DNA of 58,692 nucleotides, taken from assembly GCA_947471985.1 (NCBI GenBank), contig CANIZL010000031.1, positions 1 through 58,692 of the forward strand, written 5' to 3'. Each line of letters begins with the position of its first letter. Within the stretch, counting starts at the first letter, position 1. A model generated the notes under the pieces. It searched no databases. It worked only from the letters and a program-made list of their open reading frames with translations, and was not told the origin of the DNA. This DNA comes from Verrucomicrobiota bacterium. Its GTDB lineage: Bacteria > Verrucomicrobiota > Verrucomicrobiia > Limisphaerales > UBA9464. Positions 38,374 to 47,400 of the stretch are shown here, piece after piece. The position numbers and the translations under genes were made by a program.

Positions 38374-40989
38374 TCAGGGCACCTTCAGCAGTTCACCTTC
38401 CGTCCACGAGTCTTCGTGTTTGGCCGTCGCGGCCCGGATCGCCCCCACCGTGGCGGCCGTCACCGGTGCCCCTTCGTGTTCCCATTCGCGCCGGATGTAG
38501 GTGAGGGCGTCGGCAATCTGTGCGTCGGTCAGGGCTTCTCCGAAGGCCGGCATCGCCAGTTCCCATTTCTGTCCTTTCACCGTCAGGGCGTCGCGGACGC
38601 CCTGCAGGACAATCCGCACCAAGCGTTGTTCCGAACCCAGGGCCCACTCCGAGTCGTGGAGGGGCGGTGCCAGACCTTCCTGGCCTTCGCCATGGGGCTG
38701 GTGACAGGCTCCGCACACGGCCGCGTACAGTTCCTTACCGCGACCGAAGCTTTCCTGCTGCGCGGGGGTCAAGGGGACCACGGGCGGCAGGGCGGCGTCA
38801 TTGTGCCCCGGCCAGGCCAGCAACGGCTCCAAGCGGGCCACCCGGCTTTGAACGGTCGCGGCGTCCTGACGTTGGAGTGCGCCCCAGCCCACCGGCTCGG
38901 CGGCAAAGCGCACCGGCTTGATGGCCACGCCGGAGGGGGCGCCTGCCTTGGTGGCGGCTGGTAGGGTGCTGATCACCCCGTCCAGCATCGCCAATTGGGT
39001 CCAATCGCCCGCCTTGCGACTGCCCGCGAGCCGCAGGAGGTGCTCCAGTCGTGGGGCGCGTCGCGCGAGGGCCGTAGCCCGCGCCAGGCCGGAGACCAAG
39101 GGGCCGTGATCGGCCTTGTCGGACGTGCAGATGGGGTCGTTGACCAGTTGATCCAGAAATTCCAATTCACGCCCGCGCAGGCCACTGATGGCGGCATCGA
39201 AGCGCAGGCGACTGGTCGGTCCCGACATGAGGATCGATTTGATCGCGGCGTCACCCTGGGGGGACTGCATTTGCCCCAACGTCAGCATCAGTTGGATCTG
39301 TTCCGATCCTTGGAACCATCCGGCCCGGCGGAACAGGAGCTGGACGGCGGCGTCCCGGTCGGAGCCGATAAAGAACGGTTCCAACAATCGCAGTCCGGCT
39401 TTCCGCACCGCCGAATCCGGATCCTGCAAAGCCAACTCCAAAATCTCCAGGTCCACCGCCTCGAGGCCATCCAGCGTCCACAGGGCGTGCAGACGACCCC
39501 GGGGCGGGGCGGTGAGATCCCGCACCACCGCCCGCAGGGGCGCCACGGCCGCGGCGTCCTTCCGCTCCACCAACATCTGTTGCGCCCGGTCGCGCCAGAA
39601 TCCGTTCGCGTCGCTGATCCGCGCCACCAGCATTGCCGTCGACGGTTTTGCCGGCAGGACCGGACGGTTCGGCGCCGCCGTACCGTGCACGATCCGATAG
39701 ATCCGCCCGCCCGTCACCGGGGCCAGTAGATTCCGCGATTCCAGCTGCTTCCGCAGGTACGACGTCAGGTAGATCCGATGCTGGATCAGGCCCCGGGCCA
39801 TATCCACAACGTACAGAGCCCCATCGGGACCGTTGGCCAGATTCACCGGCCGAAAGCGTTCATCGGTGGAGGTCAGAAACTCCGCCTCTTCATACGCGTT
39901 GCGGGCCGCGATCACTCCGTCGGTTTCCGTCAGCTTGAAACGGCGGATCAGATTCGCGCTGGGTTCGCAGGCAAAAACGTCCCCCCGGAACTCCGGCGGG
40001 AACTGGTTGCCGCGATAGACCGCCGGACCGCAGGCGGCCGTACACTTCGCCAGTCGTCCGTTGGTACTCAGGGTGCCGGGTTGATAGCCCCGGTTGACGC
40101 CTGGATTCACCCGGATGGGCCACACCCGCTGGTCGGCGATGAGTTGCACATCCGCTCCCGTGGCACCCCGCAGATAGGGATTCCGCGCGAGGTACTCACT
40201 TGGAATGAAATCGCCCCGCAGCCAGTCCGAGTTGGAGTTGTAAAACAGGCGGCCGACGTCGTCCTGGGACAATCCCCATTGCCCGCGGAGCACCGTTGGC
40301 TCGGATTTCCAAGTGCCGTCGGATTGCACCCGGTATCGGCTGCGGTGATTGGCCCCGTAAATCCAGTTGTCCAGGGCCCAGGTGGGTGAGTTGCTGGCGT
40401 GCTCCGGGTTCGCTTGGGCTCCAAGCCGCGTGGCATCGTCCTCCGTGGCGAAATCCGTCGCCACCACCGTCTGCTGATCCGCCTTGCCGTCGCCGTCGGT
40501 GTCCCGAAACCAGATCAACTTCGGGGGCACCGCCACAATGGCCCCGTCGCCATAGAGCATCAGGGAGCGCGGCATCACGAGGTGATCTGCGAATACCGTC
40601 CGCTGGTCCATTCGGCCATCTCCATCGGTGTCCGTCAGCACGGCGATGCTGCCCCGCGGTTCTCGTTCGCCGTGCCCCGCGGCGTCCGGCATGTAGGCGG
40701 TCATTTCCACCACCCACATCCGCCCCAGATGATCGAATTGGATCTGTACCGGAGTGTTGATCAGGGGTTCGGCCGCCACGAGTTCCGCCCGGAATCCCGT
40801 CGGGAGGGTGAACGTCCGGAGCTGCTCCGCCGGGGTTCGCACCGGTGCGGGCGGGATAAGTTCGGGAGGGACCACGTCTTTCTGCATCTCCCCGGCCTTG
40901 TCGCCATTTTGCGCCGCCAACCGGAGCGGATGAAGGGCGAGCAGGCCGATCGCGGTGCCGGGAACCAACCAACGTAGTACGGAGTTCAT
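38374..40989 (-). CDS. Second PVC-type haem-binding dehydrogenase
   Basis: 871 residues from the ATG at 40989, which gives a good signal peptide (MNSVLRWLVPGTAIGLLALH...). A beta-propeller domain (about residues 60-440) follows, with IQFDHLGRMWVVEMTAYMPD, DTDGDGRMDQRTVF, DTDGDGKADQQTVV and ANGPDGALYVVDMARG. Then come a HEAT-like helical region and a classical C-terminal cytochrome c: VCGACHQPHGEGQEG (CxxCH near residue 758) with AMPAFGEALTDAQIADALTYIRREW carrying the distal Met. It differs from the protein at 2484-5702 in having the more ordinary cytochrome c fold and a shorter helical part. It is probably a periplasmic dehydrogenase; the substrate is unknown. Longer in-frame starts up to 41148 lack a signal peptide. 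Confidence 0.88.
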   Translation of the reverse strand: MNSVLRWLVPGTAIGLLALHPLRLAAQNGDKAGEMQKDVVPPELIPPAPVRTPAEQLRTFTLPTGFRAELVAAEPLINTPVQIQFDHLGRMWVVEMTAYMPDAAGHGEREPRGSIAVLTDTDGDGRMDQRTVFADHLVMPRSLMLYGDGAIVAVPPKLIWFRDTDGDGKADQQTVVATDFATEDDATRLGAQANPEHASNSPTWALDNWIYGANHRSRYRVQSDGTWKSEPTVLRGQWGLSQDDVGRLFYNSNSDWLRGDFIPSEYLARNPYLRGATGADVQLIADQRVWPIRVNPGVNRGYQPGTLSTNGRLAKCTAACGPAVYRGNQFPPEFRGDVFACEPSANLIRRFKLTETDGVIAARNAYEEAEFLTSTDERFRPVNLANGPDGALYVVDMARGLIQHRIYLTSYLRKQLESRNLLAPVTGGRIYRIVHGTAAPNRPVLPAKPSTAMLVARISDANGFWRDRAQQMLVERKDAAAVAPLRAVVRDLTAPPRGRLHALWTLDGLEAVDLEILELALQDPDSAVRKAGLRLLEPFFIGSDRDAAVQLLFRRAGWFQGSEQIQLMLTLGQMQSPQGDAAIKSILMSGPTSRLRFDAAISGLRGRELEFLDQLVNDPICTSDKADHGPLVSGLARATALARRAPRLEHLLRLAGSRKAGDWTQLAMLDGVISTLPAATKAGAPSGVAIKPVRFAAEPVGWGALQRQDAATVQSRVARLEPLLAWPGHNDAALPPVVPLTPAQQESFGRGKELYAAVCGACHQPHGEGQEGLAPPLHDSEWALGSEQRLVRIVLQGVRDALTVKGQKWELAMPAFGEALTDAQIADALTYIRREWEHEGAPVTAATVGAIRAATAKHEDSWTEGELLKVP

Positions 40990-41221
40990 TATGCGAGCTT
41001 GGGATTCCTGACGCCGCGGGGCGTCCGTGCCTTCAGTTGCCGGAGCGCAGGGAATCGGCCTCCGAATTAGCTGGCAATCGCGGTCCTGCCAAAGGCCAAA
41101 AAGGGCGGACGACGCGAAAGGCCGTCCGGGGCCAGCGAGTGCCGGCATTTGGGGTGCTAAAAATATTTCACTCCCGGGTGTAACTCCCGGCCGAATTCTT
41201 CGTAGTGAGGGGTGTCAGTCT

Positions 41222-41680
41222 ATGAAACATCTACTCAATAATCTGATTCGGAGCGCGGCCATGGCCGCCCTCGTCACCAGCACCGCAACCCTGGCCTTCG
41301 CGGCGGATAAATCCGCCGACGGTAATCCCCCACCGGCGGCCGCCACGGCCCCCGCCGGCGCCGCCCGGGCCTATCCGATCCGCGGTACCGTGGGGACTGC
41401 GGATCCGGCCACGCGGACCGTTTCGCTGGCCGGAAAAAAATCCACGCGCGTTCTGCAGGTGGATGCGAACACCCAGTTGTCCCGGGATGGCAAATCGATC
41501 GCCGTCGCGGACGTGCAGGCGGGTGATTATCTGAAGGGTCTCGTCTTTAAAAACGAAGGCCACGAAACGCTGGTCAAGGCGAGCCTCGGCGAGAAGCCGG
41601 AAGCGCCCATTCGCCGGAGCCCCCGGGCGCCGCGGCCTTCGACCAAGACAGCGCTGAACGAAACCTCGCCCAGCAACTGA
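41222..41680 (+). CDS. Small exported protein, DUF5666-like
   Basis: 152 residues. A signal peptide (RSAAMAALVTSTATLAFA, cleaved about residue 28) is followed by a Pro/Ala linker. A small beta domain covers about residues 50-125: YPIRGTVGTADPATRTVSLA, RVLQVDANTQLSRDGKSIAV and ADVQAGDYLKG. This pattern resembles DUF5666-type OB-like domains, whose role is unknown. The C-terminus is basic and Ser/Pro-rich. It is flanked by its own terminator. The 232 bases upstream toward the dehydrogenase gene hold no other gene. Confidence 0.65.
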   Translation: MKHLLNNLIRSAAMAALVTSTATLAFAADKSADGNPPPAAATAPAGAARAYPIRGTVGTADPATRTVSLAGKKSTRVLQVDANTQLSRDGKSIAVADVQAGDYLKGLVFKNEGHETLVKASLGEKPEAPIRRSPRAPRPSTKTALNETSPSN

Positions 41681-41701
41681 ACCACCCCGACGTCTAAGCC
41701 C

Positions 41702-41734
41702 GCCGCCACCGGGATTCCCGCGTGGCGGCTTTTT
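41702..41734 (+). terminator. Intrinsic terminator after the small exported protein gene
   Basis: GCCGCCAC (41702-41709) pairs with GTGGCGGC (41722-41729) around a 12-base loop and is followed by TTTTT, 21 bases after the stop. Confidence 0.8.
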
Positions 41735-41905
41735 GCTGGGGTGAAACGCCGGGCACGGTGTTCGTCCGCTCCCGGCCAAGGGAGGGATCCGTTGAGCCCG
41801 CCGGACTGTGAGGGGCCGAAGGTCGACCGCATTTCTGCCGCGGCATCGCTGTGACCGAGAGGTCGCGGGAATTACCCAGCGGACCTTATCCGGCCCAGCT
41901 CCACG

Positions 41906-42676
41906 TTACGGTCCGGGCGCCTGAAAGCGCTTCAACTGATCGCGCAGCCGGGCGGCCTTCTCGTAGTCCTCGGAATCGATCGCTTCCCCCAACTGGCGTT
42001 CGAGGGTTTCGCGTTCGGACAGCGGCCGTTTCTGCCGCACGTCCTCCATCCAGCCCCGCAGCGAGGCGATCTCACCGCTGCTTTCGATGATCTCCTCGCG
42101 GCCGTTGTCGCGGAAAAACGCTTCCAGTTCCTCCAAGCCTTCCCGGATCGCCTCCAGCGCCAGATGCCACTGATTCTTCTTCAGGTACGCCGTGCCCCGG
42201 GCCCGGGTCCGCATCATCAACATCTGCGGCACGAATTGCAAAAGGCTCCAAGCCAGTTCTTCCGTGGCTGCGTAATTGGCCGTAAATTGATAGACCTGCG
42301 AATTTCGGTCGCAGTCCCGCTCCACGCCATCGTAGTCCCCCAGCTGAAACCAGCAGATGTACCGATGATGGTACTGAATGCTTTCCTGCTGCAGGCGGCC
42401 ACATTCCGCGGCGCCCAGGGTGAAATCGTCATCGCTGCCGCTGTGGGACTCCTTCCACTGCTCCATTTGATGGCGGTAGGCCTCAAACCACGATTCATGC
42501 CCCAGCGGACGCTTGCCGTCCGGCCGTCCCTGCGCGTTCATCTGCAACAGCCCAAGATCCACGCGCAACTGCAGCTTCTCGACCCCGTCACGACCCTTGA
42601 ATCGGCGCGCCACCACCTGCCCGGGAAGATAATCCCAGTCGCGCAGAAGGTGCGATATGTCGTAGCGGCTGCTCAT
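41906..42676 (-). CDS. UVR-motif (UvrB/UvrC-like) protein
   Basis: 256 residues. The C-terminus carries a UVR motif, ERQLGEAIDSEDYEKAARLRDQL (residues 225-247), the short helical hairpin that joins UvrB to UvrC and also occurs in protein-arginine-kinase activators. The rest (MSSRYDISHLLRDWDYLPGQ, LRVDLGLLQMNAQGRPDGKRP, then helices) has no nuclease or helicase motif, so this is not UvrB or UvrC. Tetratricopeptide-like helices (GTAYLKKNQWHLALEAIREG) are seen at about residues 158-180. It may be a scaffold or adaptor; function unknown. Confidence 0.72.
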   Translation of the reverse strand: MSSRYDISHLLRDWDYLPGQVVARRFKGRDGVEKLQLRVDLGLLQMNAQGRPDGKRPLGHESWFEAYRHQMEQWKESHSGSDDDFTLGAAECGRLQQESIQYHHRYICWFQLGDYDGVERDCDRNSQVYQFTANYAATEELAWSLLQFVPQMLMMRTRARGTAYLKKNQWHLALEAIREGLEELEAFFRDNGREEIIESSGEIASLRGWMEDVRQKRPLSERETLERQLGEAIDSEDYEKAARLRDQLKRFQAPGP

Positions 42677-42913
42677 CGCAAATCGAGGGAACTATGTGGT
42701 GGTTCGGTCCAGCGGTCAAAGAATGACCTGCCGACAACACTGACCGCTACTTCCCAACTCGGTGGGCTGTCAAATCAACTTGGCGCCACGAATTCCACGA
42801 ATTCGTCGCGGGGTCATCGAGTGGCCGGTATTTGTGCGGGCGCTCGGCGTCCCCGGGGTGGACGCCAACGCGTCTCCGACTAGCCTGCCGCTGCCGCCTC
42901 CCCCCAGGGGCGG

Positions 42914-43963
42914 ATGACGCCACGCACCACCCACATGAACTATATGCCCGTAGACACCGTAAAGGCCGCCCTCCGGTTCGGCCGTTACATGGGAGTCTGC
43001 CTTTTGCTCCTGGTGACACCCGGGTGTGCTCGCCCAATCCCTGCTGGGGCGGGCGGTGCCGCTGCCAAGGCCTCAGGGGAACGTCGGATTTCGTTGGAAG
43101 TCCCGGCCTTCCCGTACACCCGCCGGGTGGAAACAACCAATGGCTGGGTGGGACTGGAGGTCGCCCTGCGGAGATTCACCCCGCGAAGCGGAACCGCGCT
43201 GCCGGCCCCCAACGTCTGGTTGGTGGGCGTCACGCATTTGGGGACGTCGAATTACTACGCCCGGTTGCAGCGCTTTCTGGACGCCCAGGATCTGGTCCTC
43301 TTTGAAGGCATCGGTGCCACCAACGGACAGTTTCACGTCGCCCAGTCCGAGGGCTTCTCCCTCCAACCCGCCTTGGCCAAAGCGCTCGGACTGCGTTTTC
43401 AATTGAGCAGTGTGGACTATCAAAGGACCAATTGGGTCAACAGCGACCTCGGTCTGCGGGAGCTGCAGCGACATCTGCCCCCGGACGGTCCGAGTCCCAG
43501 TATGGATCAGGTAATGGCCGCGTTTCAGGGCGAGGGCGCCTTTGGTGTCGTGGCCCGGTGGGGCGTGGCCTTGTTGGCGGCCAGCCCCCGCTTGCAGGCG
43601 GTCTCCCGCCTGATGCTGATTGAAACCCTGTCGGGATTCGAGGGCGAGCTGCCCGATGCCGGCGCTTTCGGCATCGACACCAAGGAATTGATGCGCGTCC
43701 TCATTGGTGAGCGCAATGCGGTGGTGGTGCGGGATTTGCGCCGCGCGCTCCATCGTCGGAAACCACCCGCCAATATTGCCGTTTTCTACGGGGCCGGACA
43801 CATGCCGGACCTCGAACAGCGGCTGCGACGGGAGCTCCATCTGGTGCCGGTGGAGCACCAATGGCTTCGCGCCTTCAGTGTGAATCCCGCGCGAAGTGGC
43901 ATCAGTGCGGCCGAGGCGGAGCTGATCCGGGACTCGGTGCAGCAGGAATTAAAGAAAAAGTAA
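42914..43963 (+). CDS. TraB/GumN-like lipoprotein
   Basis: 349 residues. The N-terminal part has a lipoprotein-type signal (GVCLLLLVTPGC, Cys38). The mature domain shows the pattern of the TraB/GumN/PrgY family: WLVGVTHLGTSNYYARLQRFLDAQDLVLFEGIG, where the first His and the Glu of FEG are the presumed metal ligands. It also has ERNAVVVRDLRRALH and near the C-terminus IAVFYGAGHMPDLEQRL, with the second conserved GxxH. Members are thought to be metalloprotease-like. The start at 42914 is supported by AGGGG six bases upstream; ATGs at 42935 and 42944 are alternatives. Confidence 0.75.
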   Translation: MTPRTTHMNYMPVDTVKAALRFGRYMGVCLLLLVTPGCARPIPAGAGGAAAKASGERRISLEVPAFPYTRRVETTNGWVGLEVALRRFTPRSGTALPAPNVWLVGVTHLGTSNYYARLQRFLDAQDLVLFEGIGATNGQFHVAQSEGFSLQPALAKALGLRFQLSSVDYQRTNWVNSDLGLRELQRHLPPDGPSPSMDQVMAAFQGEGAFGVVARWGVALLAASPRLQAVSRLMLIETLSGFEGELPDAGAFGIDTKELMRVLIGERNAVVVRDLRRALHRRKPPANIAVFYGAGHMPDLEQRLRRELHLVPVEHQWLRAFSVNPARSGISAAEAELIRDSVQQELKKK

Positions 43964-44428
43964 ATACCGACGTCTTCTCCAGGGAAATCCCGGCGGCGCC
44001 GACGGCGCCGAAAAATCCCACGAAATGAGGTCGATCCTACGTCCCTCTCCCGGTGCCTCGGTATCGGTCCATCCTTTGTTTCCGGGTCTCCGATTTAATG
44101 GAACTAAGGAAAATATTTCCTGGGGATCGGGATTTGTATTCCATTAAAAGGACTTCATTTTTGTAGGTGAATTCCCGACATTTATTCGTTTTTATTGAAA
44201 CGCAACATGTTGATGCAGTAATGTTTAATGGGTTCATTAAGCGATGGTGTGAATGCGATTCGAGATCCTGAAAGTCATTCAGTTTGAAAAACAAAAAATC
44301 TGATGCTATTGGTGGGAAATTGCGACTGATAGGGTGGTCCGCAGTACAATTGGAGGGCGATATCCGGGGTTTGGTTTCCCCCTCCCAATTGCACCCATCC
44401 ATTTCAGAAGCCGACTGCATTAAGGTTT
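43964..44428. other. AT-rich promoter region of the giant gene
   Basis: The 465 bases become clearly AT-rich from about 44090 to 44330, in contrast to the GC-rich surroundings. There are several symmetric sequences: TTTAATGGAA (44094-44103) with its inverse TTCCATTAAA (44139-44148), the palindrome GGAAA-ATA-TTTCC (44108-44120), and TTAATG-GGTT-CATTAA (44225-44240). The octamer TTTAATGG occurs three times, once inverted. A direct GC-rich hairpin CGGCGCCG-A-CGGCGCCG lies near 44012-44030. No protein gene is convincing here. This is probably the regulatory region of the 4,645-residue protein gene. Confidence 0.6.
44347..44391 (+). promoter_or_regulatory. Leader hairpin before the giant gene
   Basis: CAATTGGAGGG (44347-44357) pairs with CCCTCCCAATTG (44380-44391), with one bulged C. 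The arms enclose an inner GGGG/CCCC possibility. It ends 37 bases before the ATG and, if transcribed, would lie in the 5' untranslated leader. Confidence 0.55.
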
Positions 44429-47400
44429 ATGAGGTTGAAAAGGTTTGGGTTTGGCAACGGCCTGCTTTCGGGTCTGTTGCATCGCTTCATTGGGACGCTG
44501 GTGGTCTTGTTGTCGTTGGTCGGGATTACCGGCCAAGCGCACAACCTCGACACCCGCGCCACGTCAATCCATTTCGGCAGCGATTTCCTCCAAACAATGG
44601 CCACCCGGGCCGGTTTGGGACAGCCGCTGGTGCAGGTGGGCGACAAGTTCTGGGTCGTGATCAAGACGGTCCCGGGGCCGGGCACCGAAACCGGCGTGGG
44701 TGGTTACCAAACCTTCTACGTGCCGCCGGGCGTCAAGGTGCACAGCGCGGCGTATGTCCAGCAAGTGCCGACCAGTGTCGATCCCCGTGGGTTCGTCGAG
44801 ATTTCCATGAAGGGGCAGTCCCCCATCGCCATCGGCGACGGTCCCATCGGCGCCAAAACGGACGCCAACCTGATCGGTTTGACCCTGCCGGGAGTCAACG
44901 GCTTGGGCTTCAACAACGCCCCCGTGGATGCGGCCGGCAAACACCGGGGCACCATCGCGGGTGTTTATGCGGATACCGGCATTTTCTACTCGGACGATTC
45001 GCGCACAGCCTTTTACACCTACAAGTCACCCTCTTCGGGCATCGAACCCGGCGGAACCGAGCCGTTGCTGAAAAACAATTCCGGCGACACCGTCGGTGAA
45101 TACGACGCGGCCAACGTGGTGGCCCCCGAAATTCTGGGTGTCACCACCCTTTGGGATGCGTATCAGGAGATCGGTTATGGATCCGCGGGACTGCCCGAGA
45201 TTTCCGTTGTGGACCCCGGGGACCAACGCGGCAATGCGCCGTGGGGCTTGGCCAGCGCGGTGGCCGGTCCGCAAAGCGGTTACGCGTGGGAGTTCGACTA
45301 CGCGGCCTACAAGTCCACCGTTGGTACCAAGTTGGCCAAGGTGCAGGCGGCCGTCAAAATTGGGCCGTGGAAGCGCGTCAAATATCCCGGCAGCCAGATT
45401 TCCAAGGATCAGCCCGGCCTGATCAGTGCCGCCTTGGGATATGCAGGCGTCGATGCCTCCACCTTGGGCTTGGATTTGAATGATCCGGGTACCACTTTGG
45501 AGCGGCAATCCAATGGCACGGGTGTTAATGCTATCCGGTTCGCGATTGGCCAGCTCCAGATTAACCGGCAGGAATCCTCCGCGGTTCAGATCGAAATTGT
45601 TCAGCCGATCAGCGCAACGTGCTACCGGATTTACGGGGACGCGTTTGGTGGTGACGCGGGTGGTACCAGTAACGGCAAGGACCATATCTGGCGGTATTTT
45701 GATCCCACGGTGGTCTTCCTGGAACCGTGCGTGCAGCTCCAGAAATTGGCTTCAAAGGCGGTTGTGGCACCCGGAGAATCCTTTTCGTATCAGCTCGTTT
45801 TCGCCAATAACGGCACCGTCGCGATCCCCAATGTCGTCCTGCAGGACGTGTTGCCCTCCGGTATTTCTTACGTAAGCGCCGTGCCGGCGCCGAGCACGGT
45901 GGCGTCTCAGACCCTGACGTGGAACGTCGGAACGGTGGCCCCCAACTCCCTAGTTACCATCACGCTGAATGTCAAAGCCACCGGCGTGGGAACCCTTTGC
46001 AATACGCTGACGGTCAATAGCAATGGCAACCTGCTCTCCACCGCCGACGAGTGTACCGAGGTGGTCGTCAAACCGCTCCTCGTGAAGAAGAAAACCGTGG
46101 CGCAAACGTCGGTCGCACCAGGTGCTTTGGTCGATTATACCATCACCGTCGATAATATCGGCACCGGCTCCGCCGGTGTTCCGCTGGTCGTGACGGACTA
46201 TCTTCCGGCCGGCTTTACCTATGCCAGCCTGACCAGCGCCACGCTCAATGGGGCTTCGTACACGCCCACGGTGGGTGGCACCGCCAGTCAGCCGACCTTC
46301 ACCGTCGGTCTCGGCCTTCAAGCCGGAAAACAACTGGTCATCAATTTCAAAGCCTTGGTGGGTGCCAGCGTCGCGCCCGGTACCTATTGCAATTCCGTGG
46401 AATTGGCCCACGACGGCATCCGCGAAGGTCCGGTACCGGAAGCGTGTCTTACCGTCGGCGGCGGACAGATCGGGGATACGGTTTTCCGCGATTGGAATGG
46501 CAACGGTACCCAGGATGCGGGTGACGAAGGCCTGCCCGGCGTGACGGTCACGTTGACCAAGCCGGATCTCAGCACGGTGACCGCCGTCACGGATGCGAAC
46601 GGCAAGTACCTTTTCACCGGCCTCAATGCCGGAAACTATACGGTAGCGGTGCCTTCGCCCGGCGCGAGTGGCGTGCCCACGGGCTACACGCTGACAGCGG
46701 ATCCGGATGGGGCTCCGCTAAACCTGTCCTATGCCAAGACGCTCGCCTTGAATGAGCAGTTCCTGGGCGCCGACTGGGGCTACCAACCCGGTGGTACGGG
46801 GGTGATCGGGGACCAGGTCTTCAACGACCTCAATGGTGACGGCATTTTCAATGGATTCGATGCCGGCATCAACAATGTCACGTTGAATCTCTATGAGGAC
46901 ACCAATGGCAATGGCGCCATCGATGCCGGGGATCAGCTGATCAAGACCACCACCACTAGCGGCGGCCTCTATTCCTTCACGGGCCTGGCAACCGGCTTGA
47001 ACTACATAGTCGATGCTGACGAGGGCGATGCCGACCTGACCAGCTTCTTCAGTCCCAACGCGTTCGTTACCACCACGCCCGCCCTGCGCTCGGTGCTCAA
47101 TCTCGTAGGCACGGTCAATACGGCCGATTTCGGCTATCGGGCCAACCTTCCGAGCAGCATTGGCGACACGGTGTTCAAGGACCTCAATAGCAACAATGTC
47201 TATGACTCCGGCGTCGATGAAGTGCTGCCCAACGTCACGGTCACGCTGTATCGGGACTCGAATGCGGACGGAACGGCCGATGGGCCTGCCTTGGCCACCC
47301 GGAGTTCCGACACCTCCGGACAATACCTCTTCACCGGCCTCGCTCCGGATACCTACTTGGTGACGGTGGACACTGCCGATCCCGAACTGCCGTCCGGACT

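Noticed and set aside
44037-44420. 127-codon minus-strand frame in the AT-rich region
   Set aside because: Composition (Ser, Asn, Lys, Cys mixture) shows no domain, no ribosome-binding site, and the region carries palindromes expected of a promoter.
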